From Acarospora socialis (Eukaryota; Ascomycota; Lecanoromycetes; Acarosporales; Acarosporaceae): a DNA stretch of 64,000 nt. The translations under genes were made by a program, and so were the position numbers. The stretch is from the NCBI GenBank assembly GCA_025617375.2, contig JAMYGW020000005.1:2046001-2110000 (forward strand), read 5' to 3'. Position 1 is the first letter of the stretch, and the number at the start of each line of letters is the position of its first letter. Shown here in pieces: positions 1 through 10,152 of the stretch. The notes beneath the pieces were generated by a model. It saw only the letters and a program-made list of their open reading frames with translations, did not search any database and was not told the origin of the DNA.

Positions 1-2370
1 AATGCTGCTAGACATACGTGTCGTGCTTGGATGTTTGCGAGCTTGGAGGTGCAGCTTTTGAGGTGTATGTTGCAGCGGGGCGGATGGGGAGATGTCATAG
101 TGGATGCTGAGGTAAATGGTCCTTTGGATGCGGATGGTGGGGCAACGAGTCAGGAGTGGGCATTGAGCAAGCTGCTGGCAAGGGAATGTGCTCTGGGGCC
201 GAATTGGACGGGGAATGGGTTGAGAAGCACGGCTTCTTCGTTAGATTGCCACGCCGGTTGGGACCGCCATGAGACCTCACTGCTCCAAGATAGCAGTCAT
301 GCAGGAATGGGCGCTGACCGTCCTTCTGACATCTTCCCGAGCGGGAAGAAAACCCACTCTGGCCTTGTGCAGACCGCTCGAGTCAACTTCTCCGCTCTAG
401 GTTCGGGGAGCGCCAGGGATAACGACCAGGGCGCAGCCGTAAACTTCACGGTGAGCGTGTGTGGCAGATACCTCATGGTCGCCGAAGGCTGTATGATCTT
501 CATCTACAGACTGAGCAGCGACCAAAAGCCATCTGATGACGGCGTGTCTTCTATTGGCCTAACAGCCATCACGAGCGTCATCTGTCCTCGTCGAGTCTTG
601 GCTGTCAGCATGGATACGTCCTCGCAGAGATTTGCAGTTGCCGCGTTACTTGAGGGTAGGATGGGTCTGGTATGTGATCTTGATGAGAGCTTGCAATATC
701 AGGGTACTCGGTCAACCCCGCGGAGGATGCACCACAACTCCAGTGGGTTCCATGTTAGCGTCAGCCCTAGCTCGCTGAGTTCGCCTCTCAATAGAGCGTT
801 CGTCAGGAGCTCCGGCTCTGCTGGAGAACGAGAGATCACCGAGCCGGCTTTTGGGGGTTCTAGCTATTTTGATCCAAGCCCCAGCCGGTCATCCCAACAC
901 CCTACCGACAATCCGGCATCGCATCGAGTCCACGAATCTGCGCCAGGCAGGTCCAGGAGCGCTGTCCCCGGAGCCTTCGCCCGAGCGCCAGGCGTCGGCC
1001 TCGAAACCGGGCCACGCAGCATCTACAAGAACCTCTGCTCCGACGACGACCCACCACGCAGCGTAGCCATCTGCCCGCAGCGTCGCTGTGTCGCCTTCGG
1101 CTGCTCCGCCGGCATCGAGCTGCACTGGGTTGACGCGCTGACGGGGCAAGACCTAAACCGCTGGTTTCCGCTAACGGCGCCCTCCGACTTCCTCTACTTC
1201 CTCCGGCCACGCAAGGGCGTCGACTCGGCCAAGAAACTCCGTCTCATCTCCTCCGCTGCGCACCCGAACGAGAAGCCAGCAGTCCAGCATCACTTCTACC
1301 CCGCGCAGACCATGGCCCATATGATGTTCGGTCCGTTGCGGTTTATGGGTCAGCTTTCCGGCATGCAGGCCGTGTCCGATTGCGACCATTACCGCGCTGT
1401 GCCGCTGAGCGACGGGAACCATATCCTCTTCACAGACCCGGCGTCCGGCATGCTGTGTCTGGGCAACGACGCACCGCTCGGCGGGCCAACGAAGCTTCTG
1501 CGGAAGATCATGATGGTAGGGCCCGCAGGATGCGTGCCGAGCGTGTATGCGGCTGGCGCGGAACTCCGTTGGGGCGTGCGGGTTGTGGCTGGCTACGGCG
1601 ACCGCGTCGTTCTGTTCAGCATCCCACCCGATATTTTTCGAGACTCCCAATCCGCAGGCACCGCCGACCTATCTTCGCAAGAGGACAGCTGGCATCTCTA
1701 TCACGACCAACCCCTCTCCAACGACGATGATATTGCGGCAGGTTCTCAGCGTAGCTTCTGGCCTGTCCACATCCACGGCACCCAAATCGGCCGCGTCCAC
1801 TCGCTCTCCGACCTCGCCATCGACAGCAGTCCGACCTTTACGATCTGGGCCTTCTCCGCGAGCGGCGAGGCGTTCGTCTGGGAAATCGAGGACGGCTCGC
1901 CGAAGCGCTTGAAGACGATCTGGATCACCCAGGATGGCAGCGTCGACGTCGCGACGGACGTGGGTGGCGATACGATTATGTCCGAGGCCCCACTTCTAGG
2001 ATTGGGAGAGGCGGAATTCGACTCGTTCGATGGCGCGGCGTCGATTCAGTTTTCGGTCCATACCGCTTGCGACGGGCCCGGGGCTGCGGCTGGGTTTGGA
2101 CGGGAGAGTTCTAGGCGTGAGGGAAGCGATGTCGAGATGAGAGACGCGCATGTTGACGCTGACGCCGAGGAAGATTTTGCTGATGGAGACACCGAGTTCG
2201 CGGAGGCCGGTGGAGCATTTGCAGTTGTACTTCGGCGTGAGGCGACGCGGTGGTCGGACGAGTCGCTGGACTGGGTGCCGGACTACTTACGGTACTTGCG
2301 AAGCGAGAGGTTGGACGATGTGACGTCGGCGCTGCTGAGTGTGGTTGGGTTAGAGTGTGAGGTACTCTGA
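1..2370 (+). CDS. F-box-type protein with beta-propeller-like body, 5' partial
   Basis: The reading frame is open from the left edge of the window to a TGA at 2368-2370 (789 codons visible), so the true start lies outside. The first in-frame ATG is at 31, but the residues before it (NAARHTCRAW) look like the end of an F-box-type helix, so it is probably internal. The body has no sharp catalytic motif. Segments such as VSVCGRYLMVAEG, SVAICPQRRCVAFGCS and FTIWAFSASGEAFVWEIED alternate like blades of a degenerate WD/beta-propeller. A Ser/Pro/Arg-rich stretch (residues about 240-330) interrupts it, and the C-terminus is acidic (DADAEEDFADGD). This layout is known from fungal F-box substrate adaptors of SCF ubiquitin ligases; the F-box itself is inferred because it is not in the window. 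No intron is needed in the visible part. It could also be a generic WD40-like protein. Confidence 0.7.
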   Translation, partial: NAARHTCRAWMFASLEVQLLRCMLQRGGWGDVIVDAEVNGPLDADGGATSQEWALSKLLARECALGPNWTGNGLRSTASSLDCHAGWDRHETSLLQDSSHAGMGADRPSDIFPSGKKTHSGLVQTARVNFSALGSGSARDNDQGAAVNFTVSVCGRYLMVAEGCMIFIYRLSSDQKPSDDGVSSIGLTAITSVICPRRVLAVSMDTSSQRFAVAALLEGRMGLVCDLDESLQYQGTRSTPRRMHHNSSGFHVSVSPSSLSSPLNRAFVRSSGSAGEREITEPAFGGSSYFDPSPSRSSQHPTDNPASHRVHESAPGRSRSAVPGAFARAPGVGLETGPRSIYKNLCSDDDPPRSVAICPQRRCVAFGCSAGIELHWVDALTGQDLNRWFPLTAPSDFLYFLRPRKGVDSAKKLRLISSAAHPNEKPAVQHHFYPAQTMAHMMFGPLRFMGQLSGMQAVSDCDHYRAVPLSDGNHILFTDPASGMLCLGNDAPLGGPTKLLRKIMMVGPAGCVPSVYAAGAELRWGVRVVAGYGDRVVLFSIPPDIFRDSQSAGTADLSSQEDSWHLYHDQPLSNDDDIAAGSQRSFWPVHIHGTQIGRVHSLSDLAIDSSPTFTIWAFSASGEAFVWEIEDGSPKRLKTIWITQDGSVDVATDVGGDTIMSEAPLLGLGEAEFDSFDGAASIQFSVHTACDGPGAAAGFGRESSRREGSDVEMRDAHVDADAEEDFADGDTEFAEAGGAFAVVLRREATRWSDESLDWVPDYLRYLRSERLDDVTSALLSVVGLECEVL

Positions 2371-2741
2371 TGAGCGTTGGCGGCTCTGAGAAGGCGCGGG
2401 ACGCTTTTCTGGGTGTGTCAGGTACAGGTGTTGTGGACGTGTTGCGAGGTCTTTGTTGTGTACTCGGGCAGTTATGATGTGATGTGTCACATGGCTGTTA
2501 GTGGAGTATACTTGGTTGAAGTTGGACATAGCCTTAGGTATAAAGTTCACCGACTTTAGAGTTGCCCTTCAAGGCTTTCCAAGTACAATGGGAAGTGATT
2601 GGTAGATGGTAACCGCTCGGGTTCATTTTTTACTTAGGGTGTATGTTTCGGACATCACTTCCGGCTCTTGTGTCATGTCGCAGCCTACGTGGAGCATCTT
2701 CAGTTCGAAATATCCACGATGCAGAGATTTAAATTCGCGGA
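2371..2741. other. Tail-to-tail spacer, F-box gene / rsa4
   Basis: This 371-bp stretch separates two convergent genes and should hold both 3' UTRs. I see no coding potential, repeat or RNA gene in it. Confidence 0.6.
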
Positions 2742-4452
2742 CTAATGCCTCCATATCCTAACAGCCCGATCCCTGCCCCCACTCCCGACCTTTTGCCCAT
2801 CCGCACTCCAATCTACCGCATACACCTCGTCCTTGTGGCCCGGTAGGTCCATTGCCAGCTTACCGGTCCGCACTTCCCATACTTTAAGCGTTGTGTCTTT
2901 TGATGCGCTGACGAGGAGGCGCGAGTCTGGAGAGAAGCATGTTTGGTAGACGGGCGCGACGTGTGCACGGAAAGTACATATGAATCTGTCACCCGGTTAG
3001 TGGGCCGAGGAGTTATACGTTTGACTGACTTGGACATAAAAAGTTGGACGCGAAGATGCAGGGAAAGGGGTATAACGGACTTGCCGTCTCTGGCGTTCCA
3101 GAGCTTAACATGGTTGTCAAAGCCGGCGCTGGCGATAAAGAGGCCGTCCGGCGAGAACGTGACGTGGTTTACTTGCTTTTGGTGGCCTAAGAGTCTTGCC
3201 ACGGGCTTGGTTGAAGTTGATGGTTCCCAGAGGTACATGGTGAAGTCGTCGCTGGCAGTGACAAGTCGTTCCACGATGGTGTTGTTGCTCATGGCTGCTT
3301 TTTCGAAGCTTTCTTTGGCCTTTCTCCGTTTCTCGGTATCGGAGGAAGGAATGTCCCCGGTATGGTCGTGGTATGCGGTGCGAAGAACAAAGTCGGTGGA
3401 GAGGGCGAGGTGGTTGACCCAGTGTGCATGAGAGGAGAGAGTATGGGCCAGGGTTCCGTTCGACGCATTCCAAACTTTGACAGTCTTGTCATGCGAGGAG
3501 GTGTAGATGAGGCCAGTGCCACCCCATCTCACGCAGGAGACGGAGCCCTTATGGCCGCTTAAGACCATCTCGATGCGACGGGAGATGACGTCCCATATTC
3601 GTACAGTTGCGTCCTTTGATGCTGAAGCTATTCGAGGCTTTCCAGGTTCTTGCACATGGTATGGCTCCCAGGCCAGGCTGCTGACCCATTTTGTGTGTCC
3701 TTTCATGGGACCCCCCTGAGGCTGCCCCGTTCTCGAGTGCCATAATCGCACCGTGTTGTCCATACTACCAGTAGCTATTGTTGTATCATCAGGCGACCAG
3801 CTCACGACCAATACCCAGCTTGCATGGCCTTTCAGCGTATGCAAGGGTGTTCCCGTGTCACAATCCCATATCCTTGCTGTAGAGTCCCCGCTGCCGCTCA
3901 CCATTGTTGAGGAAGAGGAAGGGGAGAACATCGTGGCTAGTATCGCCTCGCCGTGACCAGCTATCGAGGAGGAGCATCTTGATACGGCACGTACTTTGAA
4001 AACAGCTTGTGGTGTGTATTGCAGGCTAAGGGAGTCTTCTGTGGTCTTCAAGCCGGGTCGTAATATGGAATGGTAGAGATCGCTTGATATATCGACCGCT
4101 AGATCTGTACTACTGACTGCTTTAGGGTCGAGGTCGGAGCGGTAGGTAAACCGATAAGGTATGCGTTCTGAAGGATCCTGCCGTCTATTTAGTTCAATCG
4201 GAGCTAGACCTGTCGGGACAGTTATACATTTCCTTGGAGAGTGTTGAGTAGTAATTCAAGGTTTTGGACCGTTGTGTCTGCTACCGGAACTGATACGGGA
4301 GCGCCGGTAGGTTTTCCAGTGGCTTGGTCGAAAAACTGCACCCTTACGCTTCCGAGGTCATCTGGGATACCGTCTAACTCTTGCTGTTCTCGAGACCTTT
4401 CTGCTGCCGCGGTCTTTACTCGCTTGCTTGGTGGAGGTAATACAGTCGCCAT
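2742..4452 (-). CDS. rsa4: Ribosome assembly protein Rsa4 (Notchless/NLE1), WD40
   Basis: Rsa4 is a nuclear factor of late 60S maturation. Its N-terminal NLE/UBL domain is the anchor that the AAA-ATPase Rea1/Midasin pulls on. Three exons: 4228-4452, 3081-4177 and 2742-2985 (521 aa), with introns of 50 and 95 bp; the second has a clear CACTAAC branch site. Exon 1 encodes the NLE domain (VRVQFFDQATGKPTGAPVSV). The remainder is an eight-blade WD40 propeller with repeated GH...WD units, for example GHGEAILATMFSPSSSS, GHASWVLVVSWSPDD and GHKGSVSCVRWGG, ending AVDWSADGQKVGSGG and a terminal RIWRH. The length matches yeast Rsa4 (515 aa). The ATG at 4452 starts the NLE domain in its expected position. 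The gene diverges from MSH4, 305 bp away. The family call is firm. Confidence 0.95.
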
Positions 4453-4757
4453 GAGTAAATCTCATATATCCCAACACTCCCAGTAGCGTAGACAAGGTCC
4501 TGAGAAGCTAAGGGCTTGGTAAGGTACTCGTACATAAGGTATTGTTGCATCGGGGGTTGCATGATCTTGGAGACTTTAGATGGTCCGTGCTGATTCCCGC
4601 AGCCCTACCCGTTCGCTTAACTCTAACCAGACATACATCCTCCTCCTCCCCTATCTATCTGATCCCTCAATGACCCTTCTCGATGCGCTGGATCAGAAGC
4701 TCGATTCAGTATTGCTACAAAGTACAATGATAGACACTAATCTGCAGGCCACTAATA
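4453..4757. promoter_or_regulatory. Divergent promoter region, rsa4 (-) / MSH4 (+)
   Basis: Only 305 bp separate the start codons of a constitutive ribosome-assembly gene and a meiosis-specific gene, so both promoters must lie here. I see no convincing TATA box. An in-frame MSH4 extension from an earlier ATG is not available because the upstream ATG at 4580 is in another frame. Confidence 0.55.
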
Positions 4758-7700
4758 ATGGCTCCCAACAGACCGTCAACGTCGTACACGTCGGCATCAA
4801 CTTCGGCTTCAACAACGTACCCGTCAACCTCAAGACCCCCTACAAGGCAGTGGAGCCAAGGGCGGCCCAGAACTGGAAGACCCAGGACTGCAGCAAGCAG
4901 TGCGGGTGGCATTGACCAGCAGCAGATCATCTGCGCCATTAGCGAGTCGCGCGGTATATCACCCACTGTCGGTTTAGCATTTATCAATCTGTCTACTACG
5001 GAAGCCGTTCTCTGTCAGATTTGTGACAGTCAGACCTATGTCAGGACCGTACAGAAACTTGGCGTTTTTGCGCCAACTGAACTCTTGTTCATGTCTACGG
5101 CAGCTAATCCGAAATCCAAGTTATACTCCATCATCGAGGAAAACATGCCAGACCTCGTTCTAAGCGTGATCGACAGAAAGTATTGGGCAGAGACCACCGG
5201 ACACGAATATATTCAGCAATTAGCCTTCAAGGAGGACGCTGAAGCTATCAAGGTTTCCATTGACGGAAACTACTTTGCCGCCTGCTGCTTTGCAGCTGTA
5301 GGTGCTGTCAAAGCCTTACCGAACCTAAGCTGATAGGCGTGCAGGCTATGAAGTATATCGAGCTTGGTCTTTCAATTTCATTTCCGTTTCATTCTCTTCG
5401 CATCAAATACGAGCCGTCCGAGGGTTCTATGATGATCGACTTGTCTACCATTCAGTCTCTCGAGCTGATCCAGAACTTACAGGATACTAAGTCGAAAGCC
5501 TGCTTATTCGGACTGTTGAACGAGACTCTCACCCCAATGGGTGCACGCTTGTTGAGGAGTAATCTGTTACAACCATCTACGGAGATCCAAGTCATCAAGA
5601 AACGTTACGACGCAGTGGAGGAGCTGACGACCAAAGAGGAGATGTTCTACGCCGCTCGTCAGGGTGATGTGTGACCCGATAGTACTTAGGGTTCAAGACA
5701 TGCTGATTGGTTTTTCCAGCTTTGAAAGCATTCCTTGATGTGGACAGGATCCTCACTTCTGTTCGTGAAGGGATCACTTTTGTACAAATCGAACCTTGCT
5801 AATGAACTCAGCTTATCATCATACCGGTGAAGCCTACGATGCAATACTCGGAGCAGTCGATAAACAATGTTATTCAGGTCAAGCAATATGTCAATGCTAT
5901 CAGGCCTATCTACGAAGCCTTAACCGGTGCCAAGTCGGTGCTACTCCATACAGTCCGTGATGTATGGCTTCCGATTTCACTTACTCGGAAATTTGTTATT
6001 GACTCTATAGTGGTGCGATCCGGACCGCATCGAGCGTGTTCAAGAACTCATCCGGACCACTGTCAATGAAGACGTGACTTACCAGAGCCAGCCGCTCGAT
6101 CTTCGCAATCAGAGAACTTACGCTGTCAAGGTTAGCAACCGTGTTCTCTGATCATCCTTTGATACTATACTGAGTTACTGTCTAAAGTCCGGAGTCAACG
6201 GGCTGCTGGACGTGGCGAGGCAAACTTACAAAGAAGCCAACGCGGATGCGTATGAGCTGGTGACGGAGCTTGGGAGTGAGCGGATATCCCAATTTATTTG
6301 GTCTTGATTTGACTCCTGTGCAGAGACACATGAGATTGCCCTCGAGATCAAGTACGATAGCGCACGAGGCTACTACATACGTATTCCGGTCGCGGAACTC
6401 GAGGACCGTCTGTTGCCGGATATCTTCATCAACGTCTACCGGAGAAGAAATCTCGTCGAATGCCAGACCCTGGACCTAGTGAAGTTGAACCAGAAGATTA
6501 TTGACTCCCATCATGAAGTGGTAAACATGAGCGACCGGAGCATCCAAGAGCTTATCGACGAGCTTAGAGGAGAAATGGCCATATTGTTCCAAGTCTGCGA
6601 AAGCATTGCCATCTTGGACATGCTTGCGTCGTTCGCGCAACTGGTAACCACTCAGGATTACGCCCGGCCGGAGCTCACTGATACATTAGCTATCAAAGCT
6701 GGACGGCACCCGATCCGAGAGAAGATCCACTCTGGAAAGTTTGTGCCCAACGACGCTTACGCAGCCCAGCAGTCACGCTTCCAGATCATCACAGGTTGCA
6801 ATATGAGTGGGAAGAGCACTTACATTCGATCCATCGCTCTGATGACGGTCATGGCACAGATAGGCAGTTTTATTCCAGCTCAATATGCGTCCTTTCCCAT
6901 CACCCATCAACTCTTCGCGAGAGTATCCATGGACGATAGCGTCGAAGCCAACGTCTCGACTTTTGCTGCTGAGATGCGCGAGACCGCATTCATTCTTAGG
7001 AACGTCGACATGCGGAGTATGGTCATTATCGACGAACTCGGCCGCGGCACAAGCACTCGAGATGGGCTAGCTATTGCAATTGCAGTCGCTGAAGCCCTTG
7101 TCGAGAGTCGTGCACTAGTGTGGTTTGCTACCCACTTCCGGGATCTGGCGAAAATCTTGGCCGAGCGAAACGGCGTTGTCAACCTTCACTTGGCCGTCGA
7201 GATGACCCATGCAGATACGATCACAATGCTATATACGATAGCTGACGGCTGCGTCCAAGAAGGGCACTATGGTCTTACCATGGCGAATGTGGTTGACCTA
7301 CCGCCGCAAGTTATCGAGGTGGCCACGGAGGTTTCGCATAAGTTACGACAACAGATGGAAAGGCGAAAGCAAAGTTCGATGGCGATTGCGTCGGCACGAC
7401 GGCGGAAGCTGATTCTGAGTCTGAGAGAGCAGCTGTTTCAGGCGAGGGACGGAACGATGGAGGGGAGTGTTTTGAGGAGCTGGCTGAAGAAGTTGCAGGA
7501 CGAGTTTGTACTGCGGATGAGTGCCATTGATGCTGAAGTTGCTGCTGCCGAGGCTAAGACCGATGATGAAGATGCAATGGAGGTGAATGACGAGCATAGC
7601 GATAAGACTAGGACACGGGAAATGACCAAGCTGTCATCCAACGGAGCAGATGGCTTTGCACATGCCGCTGCTGAGGACCAGAGCTATGTTAGTGAAGAGA

Positions 7701-7774
7701 CGGTCGAGGATCAGGAGGACGTCGCGTCTTATGCTGACAGTACGGCTGATTTTACATACATGATTAGAGAATAG
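4758..7774 (+). CDS. msh4: Meiotic MutS homologue MSH4
   Basis: MSH4 pairs with MSH5 to form a sliding clamp that stabilises meiotic recombination intermediates and promotes crossovers; unlike MSH2/3/6 it does not repair mismatches. Seven exons: 4758-5297, 5345-5663, 5720-5760, 5812-5961, 6011-6130, 6188-6275 and 6324-7774 (902 aa, six introns of 47-57 bp). The N-terminus is Ser/Thr/Pro-rich. It is followed by the connector domain (ISPTVGLAFINLSTTEAV), the lever/clamp core (MIDLSTIQSLELIQNL, NEDVTYQSQPLDLRNQRTY) and the ATPase: Walker A GCNMSGKST at residues 577-585 and Walker B VIIDELGRGTS from 653. The mismatch-recognition domain I with its Phe-x-Glu motif is absent, as expected for MSH4. 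The tail (about 120 residues, acidic) is longer than in yeast. All key ATPase residues are present, so the gene looks functional and argues for a sexual cycle. Confidence 0.95.
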
Positions 7775-8190
7775 TCGTGGAACAGCTGTGGCGGTATGGC
7801 GCAATGTTGACTGCTTTGAAGCTCTTGCTTGTTACGGGTGGGTGGACTGGAAAGGGATTCGTGTCTCCTTCGCTATGGTATGGTCATCTTGGCTTCTCTC
7901 TCTTTTGCATAGTGTTACGCTAGAGCTCCTTTCACAACAGATGTCAAAGATTCTATAGCTGGTGCCTGCGGCTACTCCTTTGAATTCTCGCTGCTCAAAC
8001 ATGAAGACATGGATTAACAGACCTTAGCCGCGATGTCGATCGAACATGCGCTATACCATCTCCTGTCTCATGGAACACGGCTAGCCCTCTTCCTGACACG
8101 CTATGAAAGGTGGTAACCTGAACCTAGTAACCTCAGCAGAATTGAGTGACTTGTGTCTAGATTATAGGGAAAGTGGAAGAGCAAGAATCA
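7775..8190. other. Spacer downstream of MSH4
   Basis: This 416-bp stretch holds the MSH4 3' UTR and non-coding sequence leading into the tRNA-like repeat array. No gene or repeat was recognised. Confidence 0.5.
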
Positions 8191-8340
8191 AAAGGTTCAG
8201 CCGTGTGTCGTCGAATTCGCGACCTAATCCTGTGCCTCGACTTGAGCAGCCCAGCTCAACGACCGCCGACGCAAGTGCGGGGACGAAGGGACTAACTCAA
8301 GTTGATGCGGAGACAGGGTGGCTTATAGAGATATATGGAC
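8191..8340 (-). repeat. tRNA-like repeat unit A (candidate Pol III transcript)
   Basis: Read on the minus strand: a TATA-like element (ATATATCTCT, near 8331-8336), the shared block CGCATCAACTT, a variable middle, then the conserved GGATTAGGTCGCG, a degenerate T-loop (TTCGA), and the shared end CACGGCTGAACC followed directly by TTTT. This is the most diverged 3' hairpin of the five units (GTCG/CGAC arms only). Confidence 0.5.
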
Positions 8341-8550
8341 TGCTCTTAGGCTCGCTGCAAAAGTGCTAGGTGTGGTGTGTCGGTGTTACTGCATCGTGGC
8401 ATTCGTACTTCCGAGGCCGTATCTAAGCCAGGACGACGAAATACAAGAGACGCCCCAAAGGCACTGGAATGGTTTAGTGCGGGGTAAACAAGGTATCCGT
8501 TACCTCCAACGTCGCAGTAAAAAGGTCCAGACATCGATAGGGGAGGGACA

Positions 8551-8696
8551 AAAGGTTCAGCCGTGCCCTCGAGCGGACTTGAACACACGACCTAATCCTG
8601 CGCGCTTCACTGGCAGAGGGCCGAAGGAACTCGAGTCGCATCAGCCGACTACCAGGAAGTGCGTTCAAGACTGTGTGAGACAGGTATGTATGCATG
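8551..8696 (-). repeat. tRNA-like repeat unit B
   Basis: On the minus strand it carries GCAGGATTAGGTCGTGTG, the T-loop-like TTCAAGTCC (B-box-like) and GGCTGAACC plus TTTT. The arms around the T-loop pair at about 10 of 12 positions. The upstream TATA element is decayed (CCATGCATACATACC, near 8682-8696). Confidence 0.5.
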
Positions 8697-8882
8697 GGTC
8701 GGGCGGGGTAAGCAAGTTGAGTGAATCTGGACGTCCTCAAGTTGTTGACCTTGAGCACATAACAACAGGTCCGGAGAAGACCTACTAGAAGCCTCTGAAA
8801 AAGATCTGAGTCTGTCAAGGAGCAAGGAAAGATGCCTCTGCTCTTGGCTGTACAAGGAAAGGAAAAGGCAAAAAGATCTTTT

Positions 8883-9036
8883 AAAGGTTCGGCCGCGCAT
8901 GAGAGGACTCGAACGCACGACCTAATCCTACGCTTCGTTTGGATAGACGGAGTTGTGTGGGACTTAGGCACGAAGTTCACACATCGGTCAGTTCCAGTTG
9001 AAGCGATAAACTGGTCGTTGGAGAGGTATATATATG
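8883..9036 (-). repeat. tRNA-like repeat unit C
   Basis: On the minus strand: TATATATA at about 9028-9035, a middle with complementary TGTGTG/CACACA arms, the conserved GTAGGATTAGGTCGTGCG, B-box-like GTTCGAGTCC, then GGCCGAACC with TTT and a second T-run (TTTTT) a few bases on. Confidence 0.5.
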
Positions 9037-9102
9037 GCCCGTACCGAACTGCAGCTTCCGAGTGAGTGAGTACCAAAATTCCCAAGCAAAAACTAATGGG
9101 AG

Positions 9103-9250
9103 CAAAAGGTTCAGCCGTGCCTCTACCCGGGCTCGAACACACGACCTAATCCTGCGCTTCAGCTAGTATGAGCATCCCCGGACACAGTGGGTTGCCATGT
9201 ACCGGGGCCAGTTAATGCGGAGGAAAAGTTGTTTAGAGAGATATACATCC
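9103..9250 (-). repeat. tRNA-like repeat unit D
   Basis: On the minus strand: ATGTATATCTCTCTAAAC as the TATA/initiator part, block CCGCATTAACTG, a middle hairpin with CCCCGG/CCGGGG arms, an A-box-like TAGCTGAAGCGCAGG, then GATTAGGTCGTGTG, GTTCGAGCC and CACGGCTGAACC followed by TTTT. Confidence 0.5.
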
Positions 9251-9407
9251 CACTTATTCGCGGAATTGCTGGGGACCTGGAAGTGAAATCCACTCATCTT
9301 AATGTTTTCCCACTGATGATAAATTAAGGTATCGTCCGGATACGTAGTAGATGGAAAATGCTTATGTGCTTCATAGGTGCTAAAAGGGGATTCAGGATTT
9401 GAAGAAG

Positions 9408-9572
9408 CAAAAGGTTCAGCCGCGCATTCGAGGGGACTCGAACACGCGACCTAATCCTTCGCTTCATCCATGCTAATGGAATACAGGAGAGGACCGTGGG
9501 CCCCCAGTCCTCCCCCGGCCTCCATTAGCACTACTGATGCAAATGGAAGTTCTGTTAAAGAGATATATATAC
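9408..9572 (-). repeat. tRNA-like repeat unit E
   Basis: This is the best preserved unit. On the minus strand: TATATATATCTCTTTAAC, block TTTGCATCAG, a long middle hairpin closed by GCTAATGGA (9531-9539) against TCCATTAGC (9472-9480), the conserved GAAGGATTAGGTCGCG, and GTTCGAGTCC inside an 11-bp hairpin (plus 9422-9447). It ends CGGCTGAACC followed by TTTT. Confidence 0.55.
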
Positions 9573-9889
9573 CTTATTTAAACCGTAACTTAAATCGAGT
9601 GAATCTCAAAGCTCACCTCGGTCAGGCATGGGCCTTGATTTCCTAGTTAGCTCACCATCTCTCTGTGGCATTTCTATAAGGTCATGGGGTTAGGTTTTTG
9701 GAGAAAGTCGCGGATGAACATTTACACGTTTATGCACCCCTACGTCATGTTGTCAGCGAATTCAGACCGTGTCTGCCTACGGTAACTTAGCTTCGCGAAA
9801 CAGTTGATGGGATTATGAGTGAGTAAAGAAGTATATGTTAAACTCTAGTCAGAAGCTGTAGTGACCTCTTTTCGGCAAAAGCACAAATA

Positions 9890-10039
9890 CAGGGTCACGA
9901 CACTGCGGGCTGCTGGTTACATATGCTAAAATAACTAATATAGTTCGATTTCTGGTTTTCTCATATAATTTGTGTCTGTGCCATCTAGGAGTAGCGGATC
10001 TTTCATATGCAACCAGCAGCCCGCAGTGTCGTGACCCTG
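9890..10039. mobile_element. 150-bp MITE with 36-bp TIRs and TA target duplication
   Basis: Terminal inverted repeats at 9890-9925 and 10004-10039 begin CAGGGTCACGACACTG and match at 35 of 36 positions. The element is flanked on both sides by TA (9888-9889 and 10040-10041). The 78-bp interior is AT-rich and has no coding capacity. Size, TIRs and TA duplication fit a non-autonomous Tc1/mariner/pogo-type DNA transposon. No transposase copy is in the window. Confidence 0.8.
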
Positions 10040-10152
10040 TACCTAGCGAGGGTGAGTTGCAATGTCTGCCCAAAGGGCTTACTAAAGTGAAAGGATCAAT
10101 CTGGTAGAAAGTATTACCGGAATTCGGGCCGCCTCCTAGCGTAACCGTCGTA

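Noticed and set aside
889-1650. Several minus- and plus-strand frames over the F-box gene
   Set aside because: They lie in alternate frames of a GC-rich coding region with no independent motif.
8346-9142. Minus-strand frames beginning MCSSP...GTAEPF in two places
   Set aside because: The similar N-termini arise because the frames run through copies of the tRNA-like repeat; they are not related proteins.
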